From Gemmatimonadota bacterium (GTDB taxonomy: Bacteria; ARS69), in assembly GCA_021604925.1 (NCBI GenBank), contig BQJX01000083.1, forward strand, positions 1 to 8,667: a stretch of DNA of 8,667 nt, in the 5' to 3' direction. Position numbers and translations under genes: made by a program. Shown here one piece after another: positions 1 to 6,944 of this stretch. The notes under the pieces are model-generated. The model searched no databases and was not told the DNA's origin. It saw only the letters and a list, made by a program, of their open reading frames with translations. Within the stretch, counting starts at the first letter, position 1; the number at the start of each line of letters is the position of its first letter.

Positions 1-2099
1 AAGAGGCCGTTCTCCAGCGCCTCCTCGTCGCCGGCCTGGGCGGCCGAAGTCATCCATCGGCGCGCCGCGTGCAGGTTCGCGTTGTCCGCGTGGGCCCGCC
101 GCATGGCGTCCAGCTGCTCCGTCGTGCGCAGGTCCTTGGCCACTTGTTCGGCGAACCGCAGGAAGGAGGCGGCATGGGCGTCCCGCACCGTCTCCACCTC
201 GCCGCCCGCGTGGAGCTGCTCGGCGGAGAAGGCCCGAATGGTCTCCAGCAGGGAGTACCGTTCGCCGCCGTCCAGGACGCGCACCAGGCCCTTCTCGACG
301 AGCGATCCGAGCTCGTCCAGCGCGCGATGGCGGTTCTCATCGTCGTAGCAGATCCGCTCCATGGCCTCGAGCGTCCAGCCCTCGTGGAAGACGGACAGCC
401 GGCGCAGCAACTGCTGCTCCGACGCATCGAGCAGCGAGTAGCTCCAGCTGATGGTCGCGCGCAGCGTGCGTTGTCGCGTTGGCAGGTCGCGATCGCCCGA
501 GGTCAACAGGTCCAGGGCGTGGTCGAGCCGGTTCAGAAGTGCGGAGGGCTCCAGGATGCGGGTCCGGGCGGCGGCGAGTTCCAATGCGAGCGGCAGGCCG
601 TCGAGCCGGCGGCAGATCGTGCCGATCGCGGCGGCGTTCGTGTCGGTGATCGCGAATCCCGGTTTGACCTTCGCGGCTCGCTGGACAAAGAGCTCGACCG
701 CGGGGAAGCGGCGCAGGTCCACGGCCGACGTGACGGAGGCCACGGGGAAGTCGAGCGGCGGCAGGCTGAACTCGGTCTCCGCGCCGACCTTGAGTGGCGC
801 GCGGCTCGTGGCGATGCATTGCAGCGCGGGACAGCGCGAGAGCAGTGCGGCAATGTCCTCGGCCGCTGCGATCACCTGCTCGAGATTGTCGAGCACCAGC
901 AGCACGCTTCGTTCGCCGATCACGGTGCACAGCGCTTCGAGCGCGGACCGTCCGTGGGCTTCCGGGATCGAGAGCCCGGTCGCGATGGCGGGAAGCACGT
1001 CGTTCGGGGCGGTCACCGAGGCGAGCGAGAGGAATGCGGCACCGCCGGCGTAGTCGCGCGACAGGCGGTTGAACAGTTCGATCGAGAAGCGCGTCTTGCC
1101 CGTTCCGCCGTAGCCCGTGAGCGTGAGCAGCCGCGCCCCGTCCCGCAGGCTTGTCGCCGCGGTTTGCAGCAGCTCCTCCCGTCCGAGGAGCGGGGTGGAA
1201 GCGACGGGCGGCGCCACGAGGATGGTGGTCGTGTCTTCGCGCTGCCTCCGAACGCCCTGGAGCCCGTCGAGCAGGTCCCGGGCCGTCGGGAAGCGGTCGG
1301 CGGGAAGCTTTTCGAGGCACCGACCGATGACACGCTCGAGGTCGGACGGGATGTCGGGTCGCAGGCTCGCCAGGGGCGCGGGCGGGTCCCGGAGAATCGC
1401 GCTACTGATCACGCCGACGGTCGATCCCTGGAACGGACGCTGCCCGCTGGCAAGCTCGTAGAGCAGGACGCCCAGGGCGAACAGGTCGGTGCGGGCATCG
1501 ACGGGCTCGCCGCGCACCTGTTCCGGGGCCATGTACGGCAGCGTGCCCACGATCTGGCCCTCGGACGAGAGCGGGGTCGCGATGGTCTCGTCCAGTGACG
1601 TGTCCTGCGAACCGGGAGCGCTCTCCGGAGCCGCGAGCTTGGCGAGCCCGAAGTCGAGCACTTTCACGTGGCCGTCCCGGGTCAGCATCACGTTCGCCGG
1701 CTTCAGATCGCGGTGAACGACTCCCTTCTCGTGCGCCGCCGTGAGCGCCGCGGCGATCCCCGTGCCCAGTTCCATCACCCGTTCGATGGGGAGTCCCCCC
1801 GGGGTGACGAGCGTCTCGAGGCCCTGCCCCTCGACGAGTTCCATGGTGAGGAAGCGCTTGTCACCTTCGTCCTCGATCGCGTGGATCACGACGATGTTCG
1901 GGTGGTTCAGGCTCGCGACGGTGCGGGCCTCCTGCTCGAAGCGTGCGAGACGCTCGGGATTGGCGGCGACGTCGACCGGGAGCACCTTGAGAGCGACGTC
2001 GCGGCCGAGCCGGGAGTCCGTGGCGCGGTACACCTCGCCCATGCCGCCGGCACCGATCTTGGAGACGATTGTGTAGTGGGCAAGGGTCTTGCCGATCAA
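1..2099 (-). CDS. Serine/threonine protein kinase fused to COG3903-type STAND ATPase (C-terminus off window)
   Basis: The open frame runs off the left edge; 699 residues are visible. Residues 8-270 are a Hanks-type kinase: glycine loop GAGGMGEV (16-23), lysine of VALK (38), catalytic HRDLKPAN (129-136), DFG (149-151) and APE (191-193). The activation segment (152-190) is long and rich in Ser/Thr; as an RD kinase it probably autophosphorylates there. Residues 303-650 match the COG3903 predicted-ATPase (AfsR/LuxR-like STAND) pattern: Walker A GYGGTGKTR (329-337), Walker B LLVLDNLE (400-407), TSRAPL (431-436), RLDGLPLALELAAARTR (498-514) and the TLRATISWSYSLL helix (545-557). Such proteins usually continue into TPR repeats, which would lie beyond position 1. 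No membrane segment is visible, so it is likely a soluble signalling switch; its target is unknown. I chose TTG 2099 because AAAGGA lies 10 nt upstream and MIGKTLAHY is a family-typical N-terminus; TTG 2123 is the in-frame alternative, and a stop at 2160-2162 closes the frame. Confidence 0.94.
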   Translation of the reverse strand, partial: MIGKTLAHYTIVSKIGAGGMGEVYRATDSRLGRDVALKVLPVDVAANPERLARFEQEARTVASLNHPNIVVIHAIEDEGDKRFLTMELVEGQGLETLVTPGGLPIERVMELGTGIAAALTAAHEKGVVHRDLKPANVMLTRDGHVKVLDFGLAKLAAPESAPGSQDTSLDETIATPLSSEGQIVGTLPYMAPEQVRGEPVDARTDLFALGVLLYELASGQRPFQGSTVGVISSAILRDPPAPLASLRPDIPSDLERVIGRCLEKLPADRFPTARDLLDGLQGVRRQREDTTTILVAPPVASTPLLGREELLQTAATSLRDGARLLTLTGYGGTGKTRFSIELFNRLSRDYAGGAAFLSLASVTAPNDVLPAIATGLSIPEAHGRSALEALCTVIGERSVLLVLDNLEQVIAAAEDIAALLSRCPALQCIATSRAPLKVGAETEFSLPPLDFPVASVTSAVDLRRFPAVELFVQRAAKVKPGFAITDTNAAAIGTICRRLDGLPLALELAAARTRILEPSALLNRLDHALDLLTSGDRDLPTRQRTLRATISWSYSLLDASEQQLLRRLSVFHEGWTLEAMERICYDDENRHRALDELGSLVEKGLVRVLDGGERYSLLETIRAFSAEQLHAGGEVETVRDAHAASFLRFAEQVAKDLRTTEQLDAMRRAHADNANLHAARRWMTSAAQAGDEEALENGL

Positions 2100-2149
2100 G
2101 GGGGAGGGGTCCTTTCCATTCAAGAGGGGAGCAACAGGACAAGAGGAAG

Positions 2150-2155
2150 ACTGTA
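2150..2155 (-). promoter_or_regulatory. Weak candidate -10 box of the kinase-ATPase gene
   Basis: TACAGT (2155-2150) matches TATAAT at four of six bases and would start transcription about 44 nt before TTG 2099. No good -35 hexamer lies 16-18 nt upstream. It is followed by a pyrimidine-rich leader containing TGCTCCCC (2133-2126). Low confidence. Confidence 0.22.
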
Positions 2156-2185
2156 GCGGTTACCCAGTGATCGAACTACCCCGGC

Positions 2186-2226
2186 TGTCCCGCGGGGCTG
2201 CGGCCATCTGTGGCAGCGCGGGGACA
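2186..2226. other. Imperfect hairpin in the peptidase-kinase spacer
   Basis: TGTCCCGCG (2186-2194) pairs with CGCGGGGACA (2217-2226) with one bulged G, and the loop contains a further perfect GCCA-TCTG-TGGC hairpin (2203-2214). It lies 67 bp beyond the stop of the M90 peptidase gene in the 193-bp spacer before the kinase gene. No U-run follows on the minus strand. Apart from this and a weak -10, I see nothing else in the spacer. Confidence 0.33.
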
Positions 2227-2292
2227 CGATCTGAAGGCGGGTAGGGATGTTCCGCAAGATGTTGTGGCACAGTTGGTTAGTCGGGTAGTCGC

Positions 2293-3330
2293 CTAGTTTC
2301 GGTCCAGGCAGCACTTCTTGAACTTGCGTCCGCTCCCGCACGGACAGGGCGAGTTGCGTCCCAGCTTCGGCCGCGACCGCCCGGCCACCATGTCGCCCAC
2401 TCGCGACAGCATGTCCTGCCGGAAGACGCCGGCCAGCATGGCGTACAGCTGGGGGTGCTGGCGCTTCATCCGTCCGGGCTTCTCGAAGAAGTACTCCGTG
2501 ACGACGGCGAAGAATTCCGCGTCGTTCGTCAATGCGTAGGCGTCGATGTCGGACTTCCCGCCCGCGATCTCCGCCATCTTGCGGCGCATGAGCTCCACCC
2601 ACGGGCCGATGGCTTGCTGCTGGAGCCCCACTCCGGGAATGCCGTCGATGACGCCGTCCGACTTGTCGATGAGATGCGCGAACTCGTGGACGCCCACGTT
2701 GCGCCGGTCGCGCGTGTCCCGGAATCCGTGGTGCAGCGCCGGCTTGGAGAGGATCATCATCCGGTTCATCGACCCGGTTCCCACCATGCCCAGCGTGCGC
2801 TGCGCGTCACCACTCCCCATCTCGAAACTGTCGTCGAACATGCTCGGGTAGATCAGGATCTCGCTGATCTGATCCCACTCCCATTCCGGAAACCCGAAGA
2901 TCGGAATGACGGCACTGGCCGCGGCGAGAACGCGCGTGGTCTCGTCCACGTCGGTCTGGATCCCGGTGATGCGCTTCTCGGCGATGAAGATCTGGAGCTC
3001 TTCGCGGAATCGCTGTTTCTCGCCCTCGTCGAGCGCGCTGAACAGCGCGACCTCGTCGCGGAGCACCTTCTCCCACTCGGCGGGGAAGGGCTGGCGCCGG
3101 ATCGCCGCTCGCCGCCGGTCGCGGCGGGTGAGCCAGCGCTGGAGCCCCCAGGCCGCGATCAGGGCCACCGGCATCCACCGCCAGTCGGCGCGTCCGAACG
3201 AGAGGCCGACGAGGAGAAGCGCCACGGCAGCCGCGAGGGCCAGTGCGGTCCTGGAACGGAGGCGCTGGCCCGCGGCTTGCCGGGAAGTTCCGGCGTCGGC
3301 CCGGGCAGAGGTGTCGGAGGGTTGGCTCAT
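2293..3330 (-). CDS. Membrane-anchored MtfA-like (M90) zinc peptidase with C-terminal SEC-C motif
   Basis: This 345-residue protein has two hydrophobic stretches (about 28-45 and 52-67) followed by a very Arg-rich segment (69-79), which by the positive-inside rule puts the rest in the cytoplasm. Residues 81-310 resemble MtfA/M90 zinc peptidases: HEFAH (215-219) supplies two zinc ligands and the catalytic Glu, and AEFFAV (271-276) supplies the third ligand, Glu272, equivalent to Glu212 of E. coli MtfA. The conserved IDAYAL and TEYFFEKP stretches flank it. The end (326-341) is a SEC-C motif, NSPCPCGSGRKFKKCC, with zinc-binding cysteines 329, 331, 340 and 341, as found at the C-terminus of SecA. 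E. coli MtfA (about 265 residues) acts on the Mlc glucose regulator and lacks both the anchor and SEC-C, so that role should not be transferred. No Shine-Dalgarno precedes the ATG; a -10-like TATCCT lies 7 nt from its A, suggesting a leaderless message. It follows the LVIVD gene by 57 bp. Confidence 0.94.
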   Translation of the reverse strand: MSQPSDTSARADAGTSRQAAGQRLRSRTALALAAAVALLLVGLSFGRADWRWMPVALIAAWGLQRWLTRRDRRRAAIRRQPFPAEWEKVLRDEVALFSALDEGEKQRFREELQIFIAEKRITGIQTDVDETTRVLAAASAVIPIFGFPEWEWDQISEILIYPSMFDDSFEMGSGDAQRTLGMVGTGSMNRMMILSKPALHHGFRDTRDRRNVGVHEFAHLIDKSDGVIDGIPGVGLQQQAIGPWVELMRRKMAEIAGGKSDIDAYALTNDAEFFAVVTEYFFEKPGRMKRQHPQLYAMLAGVFRQDMLSRVGDMVAGRSRPKLGRNSPCPCGSGRKFKKCCLDRN

Positions 3331-3336
3331 GCAGGG

Positions 3337-3342
3337 AGGATA
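3337..3342 (-). promoter_or_regulatory. Predicted -10 box for leaderless transcription of the M90 peptidase gene
   Basis: TATCCT (3342-3337 on the minus strand; TANNNT pattern) ends six bases before ATG 3330, placing the expected transcription start at or next to the A of the start codon. The sequence between has no Shine-Dalgarno (it is CCCTGC). No good -35 is visible. The combination of no ribosome site and a -10 at this distance is the usual mark of a leaderless gene, but readthrough from the upstream LVIVD gene is also possible. Confidence 0.35.
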
Positions 3343-3359
3343 GCGGTTCCGGGAAGGGA

Positions 3360-3381
3360 CCGCGAGTGGACGGTCTCGCGG
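3360..3381. other. GC-rich inverted repeat just after the LVIVD gene
   Basis: CCGCGAG (3360-3366) and CTCGCGG (3375-3381) are perfect 7-bp arms with an 8-nt loop. The hairpin begins 6 nt beyond the TAG of the LVIVD gene, where a terminator would be expected, and 30 bp before the peptidase gene. On the minus strand it is followed by TCCCTTCCC rather than a U-run, so it is at best an imperfect terminator or an mRNA 3'-end stabiliser. It also overlaps the place where a -35 for the peptidase would lie. Confidence 0.4.
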
Positions 3382-3387
3382 ACTGAA

Positions 3388-5877
3388 CTAGCGTCCTCCG
3401 AGGAAGACCACCTTCTTCGTTCGGGTTTCCCCACCGGTTTGAAGCTGCACGAAGTAGGTCCCGCTGCCCACTCGCAGTCCTCGGTCATCGCGCGCGTCCC
3501 AGGTCGCCGTGTGCTCGCCGTCGAGGAACGTGTCCCGAACGATGACGCGGACGAGTCGGCCGGCGATGTCATACACCGCGAGCTTCGCCTCCTGGGCGAC
3601 GGGAAGAGTGAACTCCAGCGTCGTCTCTCTCTGAAACGGATTCGGTGATCCCACCGCCAGCCCGGTTCGGAATGGAGTCCAGGGAGGCGTCGTGATGGGC
3701 GCCGCGGCGTAGAGCAGCTCGTTGCCTTCCCAGTCCACCGACCCGACCTTGTAGAAGTAGGTGCCCAACGGTTGAACGGTCGCATCCAGGTACGAGTAGG
3801 GGCTGCGTCCGCGGAGCAATCGATCGTTGATCATCGCGTATCCGGACTCGAGTGCTGCGCTCCGGTAGACGTTGAAACCTTCGTGGAGGTACTCGAAGGA
3901 CGTGAACCAGGAGAGTTCGACGGCCCGATCGCGGACCTCCGCAATGAGTCCAGAGAGGAGAACCGGGACAGGATTCACGCACTGGGCAGCGAGGATCACA
4001 AACGCGGAACTCCCACCTCCAGCGCCTACAACGTAGAGGTGTTGACCAGACACTGCTACATCAAGGGCCAAGTCCGAGGCGTTTCCTACGATCGATGGAA
4101 ACGCCGGGTCCGAGAGGTCCACTATTTGAAGACCCGAGGCCCCGTCCGCTAGATAGGCGTAGCTCCCCGAGACCGCGACGCCGGCGGCACGGCCCGGTGC
4201 GGCGACACTTCCCAACACGTGCGGGGAGGCCACGTCGGAGATGTCCACCACGTAGAGCCTGGAGCTGGCCAGCTGTCCCGATAGCGTCTGGACTACGTAT
4301 GCGTACGCCCCCGACACCACGACATCTACGGCCGAGAGTCCCGTGTCGACAACTCCCACGTGCTGTGGGGAGGTCGGATTCGAGATGTCCACCACCTGGA
4401 GTCTCCCGGAGCTACCTGCGGACCCGTGCAGCAGGGTAGCGGCCACGTGGGCGAACTGCCCCTCTACTGCTACGGCGTATGCGATGCCAATCGTGCCGAC
4501 GCCTCCCACGACGTTCGGGAGAGCCGGGTTGGCGATGTCCACGACCTGAAGCCCCGCCTCACGGTCGGCGACGTAGGCATAGCTCCCCGACACTGCGACC
4601 CCCTGCGCGAACTCCAGTGTGCCAACGTTCCCCACGACCTGTGGAGAGGCCGGGTCGAACACGTCCACGACCTGAAGGCCCGACCGCCAATCCGCGACAT
4701 AGGCGTAGCCCCCCGACACAGCCACGTCGAAGGCCAAGTCCGGCGTGTCGACGCCTCCCACGACCTGCGGTGAGGCCGGGGTGGAGATGTCCACCACCTG
4801 AAGCCCCGACTCGCCGCTCGCAACGTAGGCGTAGGTCCCCGCCAAAGCGACAGCATTGGCTTGCGGTGTGTCGACGCTTCCCACGATCGGGGCGGAGCTG
4901 AGGTTGGACATGTCCACAACGCCAACACCGGCAAAGCCCCCCGCGAGGTAGGCATAAGCTCCCGACACCGCCACGCCGACGACGGAGCTCGCAGCGACGC
5001 GTGCCGTGACCTCAAGTGTGGTCGGGTTGGTGATGTCCACGACATGAACACCCGAAGACTGGTCAGCGACGTAGAGGTACTTGCCCGACACCGCCACATC
5101 CACGGCCCGGGATGCGTTGAGGGATGTGACGACCTGTGGGGATGACGGCACCGAGACGTCCACCACTTGAAGCCCCGACGTCCCGACCGCAACGTAGGCG
5201 TGGATCCCCGAGACTGCTACGCCCCAGGCCCGTTCCGGCATGTCGGCAGTTCCCACGATGGATGCCGCGGTCGGACTGGAGATGTCCACCACATGGAGTC
5301 TCCCTTCCGGGGGCCCCCGTTCTGTTGTCAGGTAGGCAAAGCTCCCCCATATCGCAACGTCCACCCCATGCTCAAACTGATTCGGTGCGGAGACGCTTCT
5401 TACGATCTGCGGTGAGGCCGGGTCTGACACGTCCACAACAAAGAGCCCCGAGTCACGCGCCGCGACGTAGGCGTAGCTCCCCGACAACGCGACACCACCG
5501 CCTCCCAGCGCGACAACGCTCCCCACGACCTGTGGCAAGGCGGGGTTGGAGACGTCCACGACGTGAAATCCCGACCCATGGGCTGCGACGTAGGCGTAGT
5601 TCCCCGAGACCACCGCGCTACGGGCTTCTGGGATGTCGACGTTCCCCACGATCGAGAGCGTGGTCGGATCGGTGGCGTCCACGATGTAAAACCCCGACGT
5701 GCTGGTTACGACGTAGGCGTAGTTCCCCGACACTGACACCTGAACGGTAGTGCCATGGATGTGGAGGTGTCCGGCCCAATGCAAGTAGTTCTCGTAGTCG
5801 ATGCACTGCGCACGGGCAGTCAGCGCGCAAAGGGCAGCGCTCAGAATCAGGGCCACGATGATCGCTGGACGGATCAC
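3388..5877 (-). CDS. Secreted LVIVD-repeat double beta-propeller protein with FlgD-like C-terminal domain
   Basis: This 829-residue protein begins with a signal peptide (hydrophobic 4-19, probable cleavage ARA|QC after residue 23). Residues 44-629 hold 14 LVIVD-type repeats of 40-50 residues, each with the pattern VAVSGxYAYVA...SGLQVVDxSxPxxPxVVG, the signature of beta-propeller blades; 14 fits two seven-bladed propellers. Residues about 639-727 form a fibronectin-III-like beta-sandwich (VELSWFTSFEYLHEGFNVYRS region). Residues 744-829 start with SPNPF and match FlgD-Ig / type-A sorting-style domains (VYDIAGRLVR, ATWDARDDRG, GTYFVQL), which in FCB-type bacteria often end surface or secreted proteins. 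The ligand is unknown; no catalytic motif is seen. The mature protein has only two cysteines, 25 and 633, at either end of the propeller array. I chose GTG 5877 because the signal peptide starts there and a promoter-like pair overlaps the upstream ATG 5946 (which would give 852 residues with an odd 23-residue extension). Confidence 0.92.
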   Translation of the reverse strand: MIRPAIIVALILSAALCALTARAQCIDYENYLHWAGHLHIHGTTVQVSVSGNYAYVVTSTSGFYIVDATDPTTLSIVGNVDIPEARSAVVSGNYAYVAAHGSGFHVVDVSNPALPQVVGSVVALGGGGVALSGSYAYVAARDSGLFVVDVSDPASPQIVRSVSAPNQFEHGVDVAIWGSFAYLTTERGPPEGRLHVVDISSPTAASIVGTADMPERAWGVAVSGIHAYVAVGTSGLQVVDVSVPSSPQVVTSLNASRAVDVAVSGKYLYVADQSSGVHVVDITNPTTLEVTARVAASSVVGVAVSGAYAYLAGGFAGVGVVDMSNLSSAPIVGSVDTPQANAVALAGTYAYVASGESGLQVVDISTPASPQVVGGVDTPDLAFDVAVSGGYAYVADWRSGLQVVDVFDPASPQVVGNVGTLEFAQGVAVSGSYAYVADREAGLQVVDIANPALPNVVGGVGTIGIAYAVAVEGQFAHVAATLLHGSAGSSGRLQVVDISNPTSPQHVGVVDTGLSAVDVVVSGAYAYVVQTLSGQLASSRLYVVDISDVASPHVLGSVAAPGRAAGVAVSGSYAYLADGASGLQIVDLSDPAFPSIVGNASDLALDVAVSGQHLYVVGAGGGSSAFVILAAQCVNPVPVLLSGLIAEVRDRAVELSWFTSFEYLHEGFNVYRSAALESGYAMINDRLLRGRSPYSYLDATVQPLGTYFYKVGSVDWEGNELLYAAAPITTPPWTPFRTGLAVGSPNPFQRETTLEFTLPVAQEAKLAVYDIAGRLVRVIVRDTFLDGEHTATWDARDDRGLRVGSGTYFVQLQTGGETRTKKVVFLGGR
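3991..5748 (-). repeat. Fourteen tandem LVIVD-coding units of about 123-150 bp
   Basis: The propeller part of the large secreted protein is a coding tandem repeat. The conserved (Y/F/H)-x-(Y/H) positions of successive units are spaced 41, 41, 45, 46, 41, 41, 41, 42, 42, 42, 50, 48 and 40 residues apart. At DNA level the plus-strand string acgtaggcgtag(c/t)tccccg recurs almost unchanged, for example near 5466, 5588 and 5710, with close variants near 4151, 4571, 4699 and 4824. Units 4 and 11 both carry enlarged loops before a GRL(H/Q)VVDIS strand. The units are diverged enough to be read through, but similar enough for recombination between copies. Confidence 0.92.
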
Positions 5878-5922
5878 TGGCTTCCCCCAGGTAGGTGCCT
5901 CTGGAAGGTGTCCCTGGATTCC

Positions 5923-5951
5923 AGTATGTGCCGCTGCCAGGCTCATTGCAA
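5923..5951 (-). promoter_or_regulatory. Predicted sigma70-like promoter of the LVIVD gene
   Basis: On the minus strand TTGCAA (5951-5946) is followed after exactly 17 nt by CATACT (5928-5923). Each hexamer matches the consensus at four of six positions. Transcription would begin near 5916, giving a leader of about 39 nt before GTG 5877. The -35 box overlaps the in-frame ATG at 5946, which would then not be transcribed; this supports the GTG start. Prediction only. Confidence 0.4.
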
Positions 5952-5992
5952 CGGCGAGTCGACGTGACCCGCAACGCCCCCAGCCCGGCGTC

Positions 5993-6925
5993 CTACCGGT
6001 GCAGCGCCTTGATCGAGCCCCAACTGCGGGATTCGAGCGACACCGGGCCCGGCTCCGGTTTGAACGCGATGTCCACCAGCTTCGCCCCCGTGGTGGGGAT
6101 CAGGAAGGCGGCGTTCAGTTCGACGAATGTTACCGGATCGAACACGTGCACCTGCGCGGTGATGCCGTCCACGACGTAGATGTTGCCGTCGGCGGGGCCG
6201 ATGTCGATTCCGTGCGTGCGGCCCCACGCGGTGCCGGCAAAGCTGCCGAGGAGGTTCTTGCCGGAGTCGTAGCGGTAGACCACGTTCGTCTGCATCACGG
6301 TCACCAGGATGTCGCCGCCCGGAAGGAACGCGATGTCGTTCGTCCGGTCGCCGGGCGCCTGCGACCACTGATCGACGAAGGCACCGGTGACGGCGTCCAC
6401 TTCCATCACGAACCCGCCGGTGTACGAGCAGATGAAGAGGTTCCCGTTCGGACCGATCAGCATGTCCGCGGGGGCCGCACAGGCGGTGAGCACACCGACC
6501 ATCGCACCGGTCACGGCGTCGTACTCGCGCACGTCGTTCGTGGCGTGGTCCCCGATGTATACATTGCCGCTCGGCGCGTACAGCCCCGCCCACTGCAGGC
6601 CGCCGCCCGCGTTGTACGTCTTGATGTAGGCGCCCGTCGTGGCGTTGAACTCCTCGACCCCGCCGGAAACGCTGCCGACCAGCACGCGGTTGTTCGACTC
6701 GCCGAAGTGGATGGCCATCTGACCGGACGCTGCGGCGGGCGTGATGAACGTGGCAACGAGGGCGCCGGTCGTTGCGTCGTACTGCTGGGTCTGGTTGTCC
6801 ACGTCACTGGTCACGTAGGCATCGCCGACTGCGCCCGGCGGGCCGGCCAGGGCAGTGTGAGCGAGGGCGAGGATCGCGATCGGAATGGCGGCGAGGGCTC
6901 GAAGGCCGGGAGCGCGCAGGGGCAT
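5993..6925 (-). CDS. Secreted NHL-like six-bladed beta-propeller protein
   Basis: This is a 310-residue exported protein of unrecognised specific function. Residues 1-27 are a signal peptide (Arg at 4 and 9, hydrophobic 10-22, probable cleavage after ALA27). The remainder holds six propeller-like units, each marked by a short (Y/F/V)D-type turn: YDATTG (49-54), FNATTG (93-98), YDAVTG (135-140), VDAVTG (176-181), YDSGKN (219-224) and FDPVTF (262-267), alternating with GN(V/L/I)(Y/F)I strands. This fits NHL/SMP-30-like propellers that bind ligands or proteins; no catalytic residues can be assigned. Two cysteines only remain after export (149 and 166), in adjacent strands. It lacks the FlgD-like domain of its neighbour and ends instead in a short basic/aromatic tail, SRSWGSIKALHR. 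The start is ATG 6925, with GGAG 8 nt upstream and the signal peptide immediately following; an upstream extension to 7042 is low-complexity Arg/Ser sequence and was not used. Confidence 0.88.
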   Translation of the reverse strand: MPLRAPGLRALAAIPIAILALAHTALAGPPGAVGDAYVTSDVDNQTQQYDATTGALVATFITPAAASGQMAIHFGESNNRVLVGSVSGGVEEFNATTGAYIKTYNAGGGLQWAGLYAPSGNVYIGDHATNDVREYDAVTGAMVGVLTACAAPADMLIGPNGNLFICSYTGGFVMEVDAVTGAFVDQWSQAPGDRTNDIAFLPGGDILVTVMQTNVVYRYDSGKNLLGSFAGTAWGRTHGIDIGPADGNIYVVDGITAQVHVFDPVTFVELNAAFLIPTTGAKLVDIAFKPEPGPVSLESRSWGSIKALHR

Positions 6926-6944
6926 GGCGTCTTCTCCAGTCGGG

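Noticed and set aside
69..1598. 509-codon open frame on the plus strand
   Set aside because: It is antisense to the kinase-ATPase gene, whose motifs are intact; the product is low-complexity Arg/Gly/Glu-rich with no recognisable domain. A GC-rich shadow.
2120..2602. 160-codon minus-strand frame reaching into the kinase-gene spacer
   Set aside because: It overlaps the end of the peptidase in another frame and its product is compositionally a shadow; nothing supports a small gene in the spacer.
2455..3648. 397-codon open frame on the plus strand
   Set aside because: It runs antisense across the M90 peptidase, the spacer and the end of the LVIVD gene, with no domain or ribosome site.
3991..5748. 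Regularly spaced repeats as a possible CRISPR array
   Set aside because: Period is about 126 bp, repeats are diverged and in frame, and they encode propeller blades.
5993..6070. PEP-CTERM sorting signal at the end of the NHL-like propeller protein
   Set aside because: KPEP is present by chance resemblance, but there is no following transmembrane helix before the basic tail.
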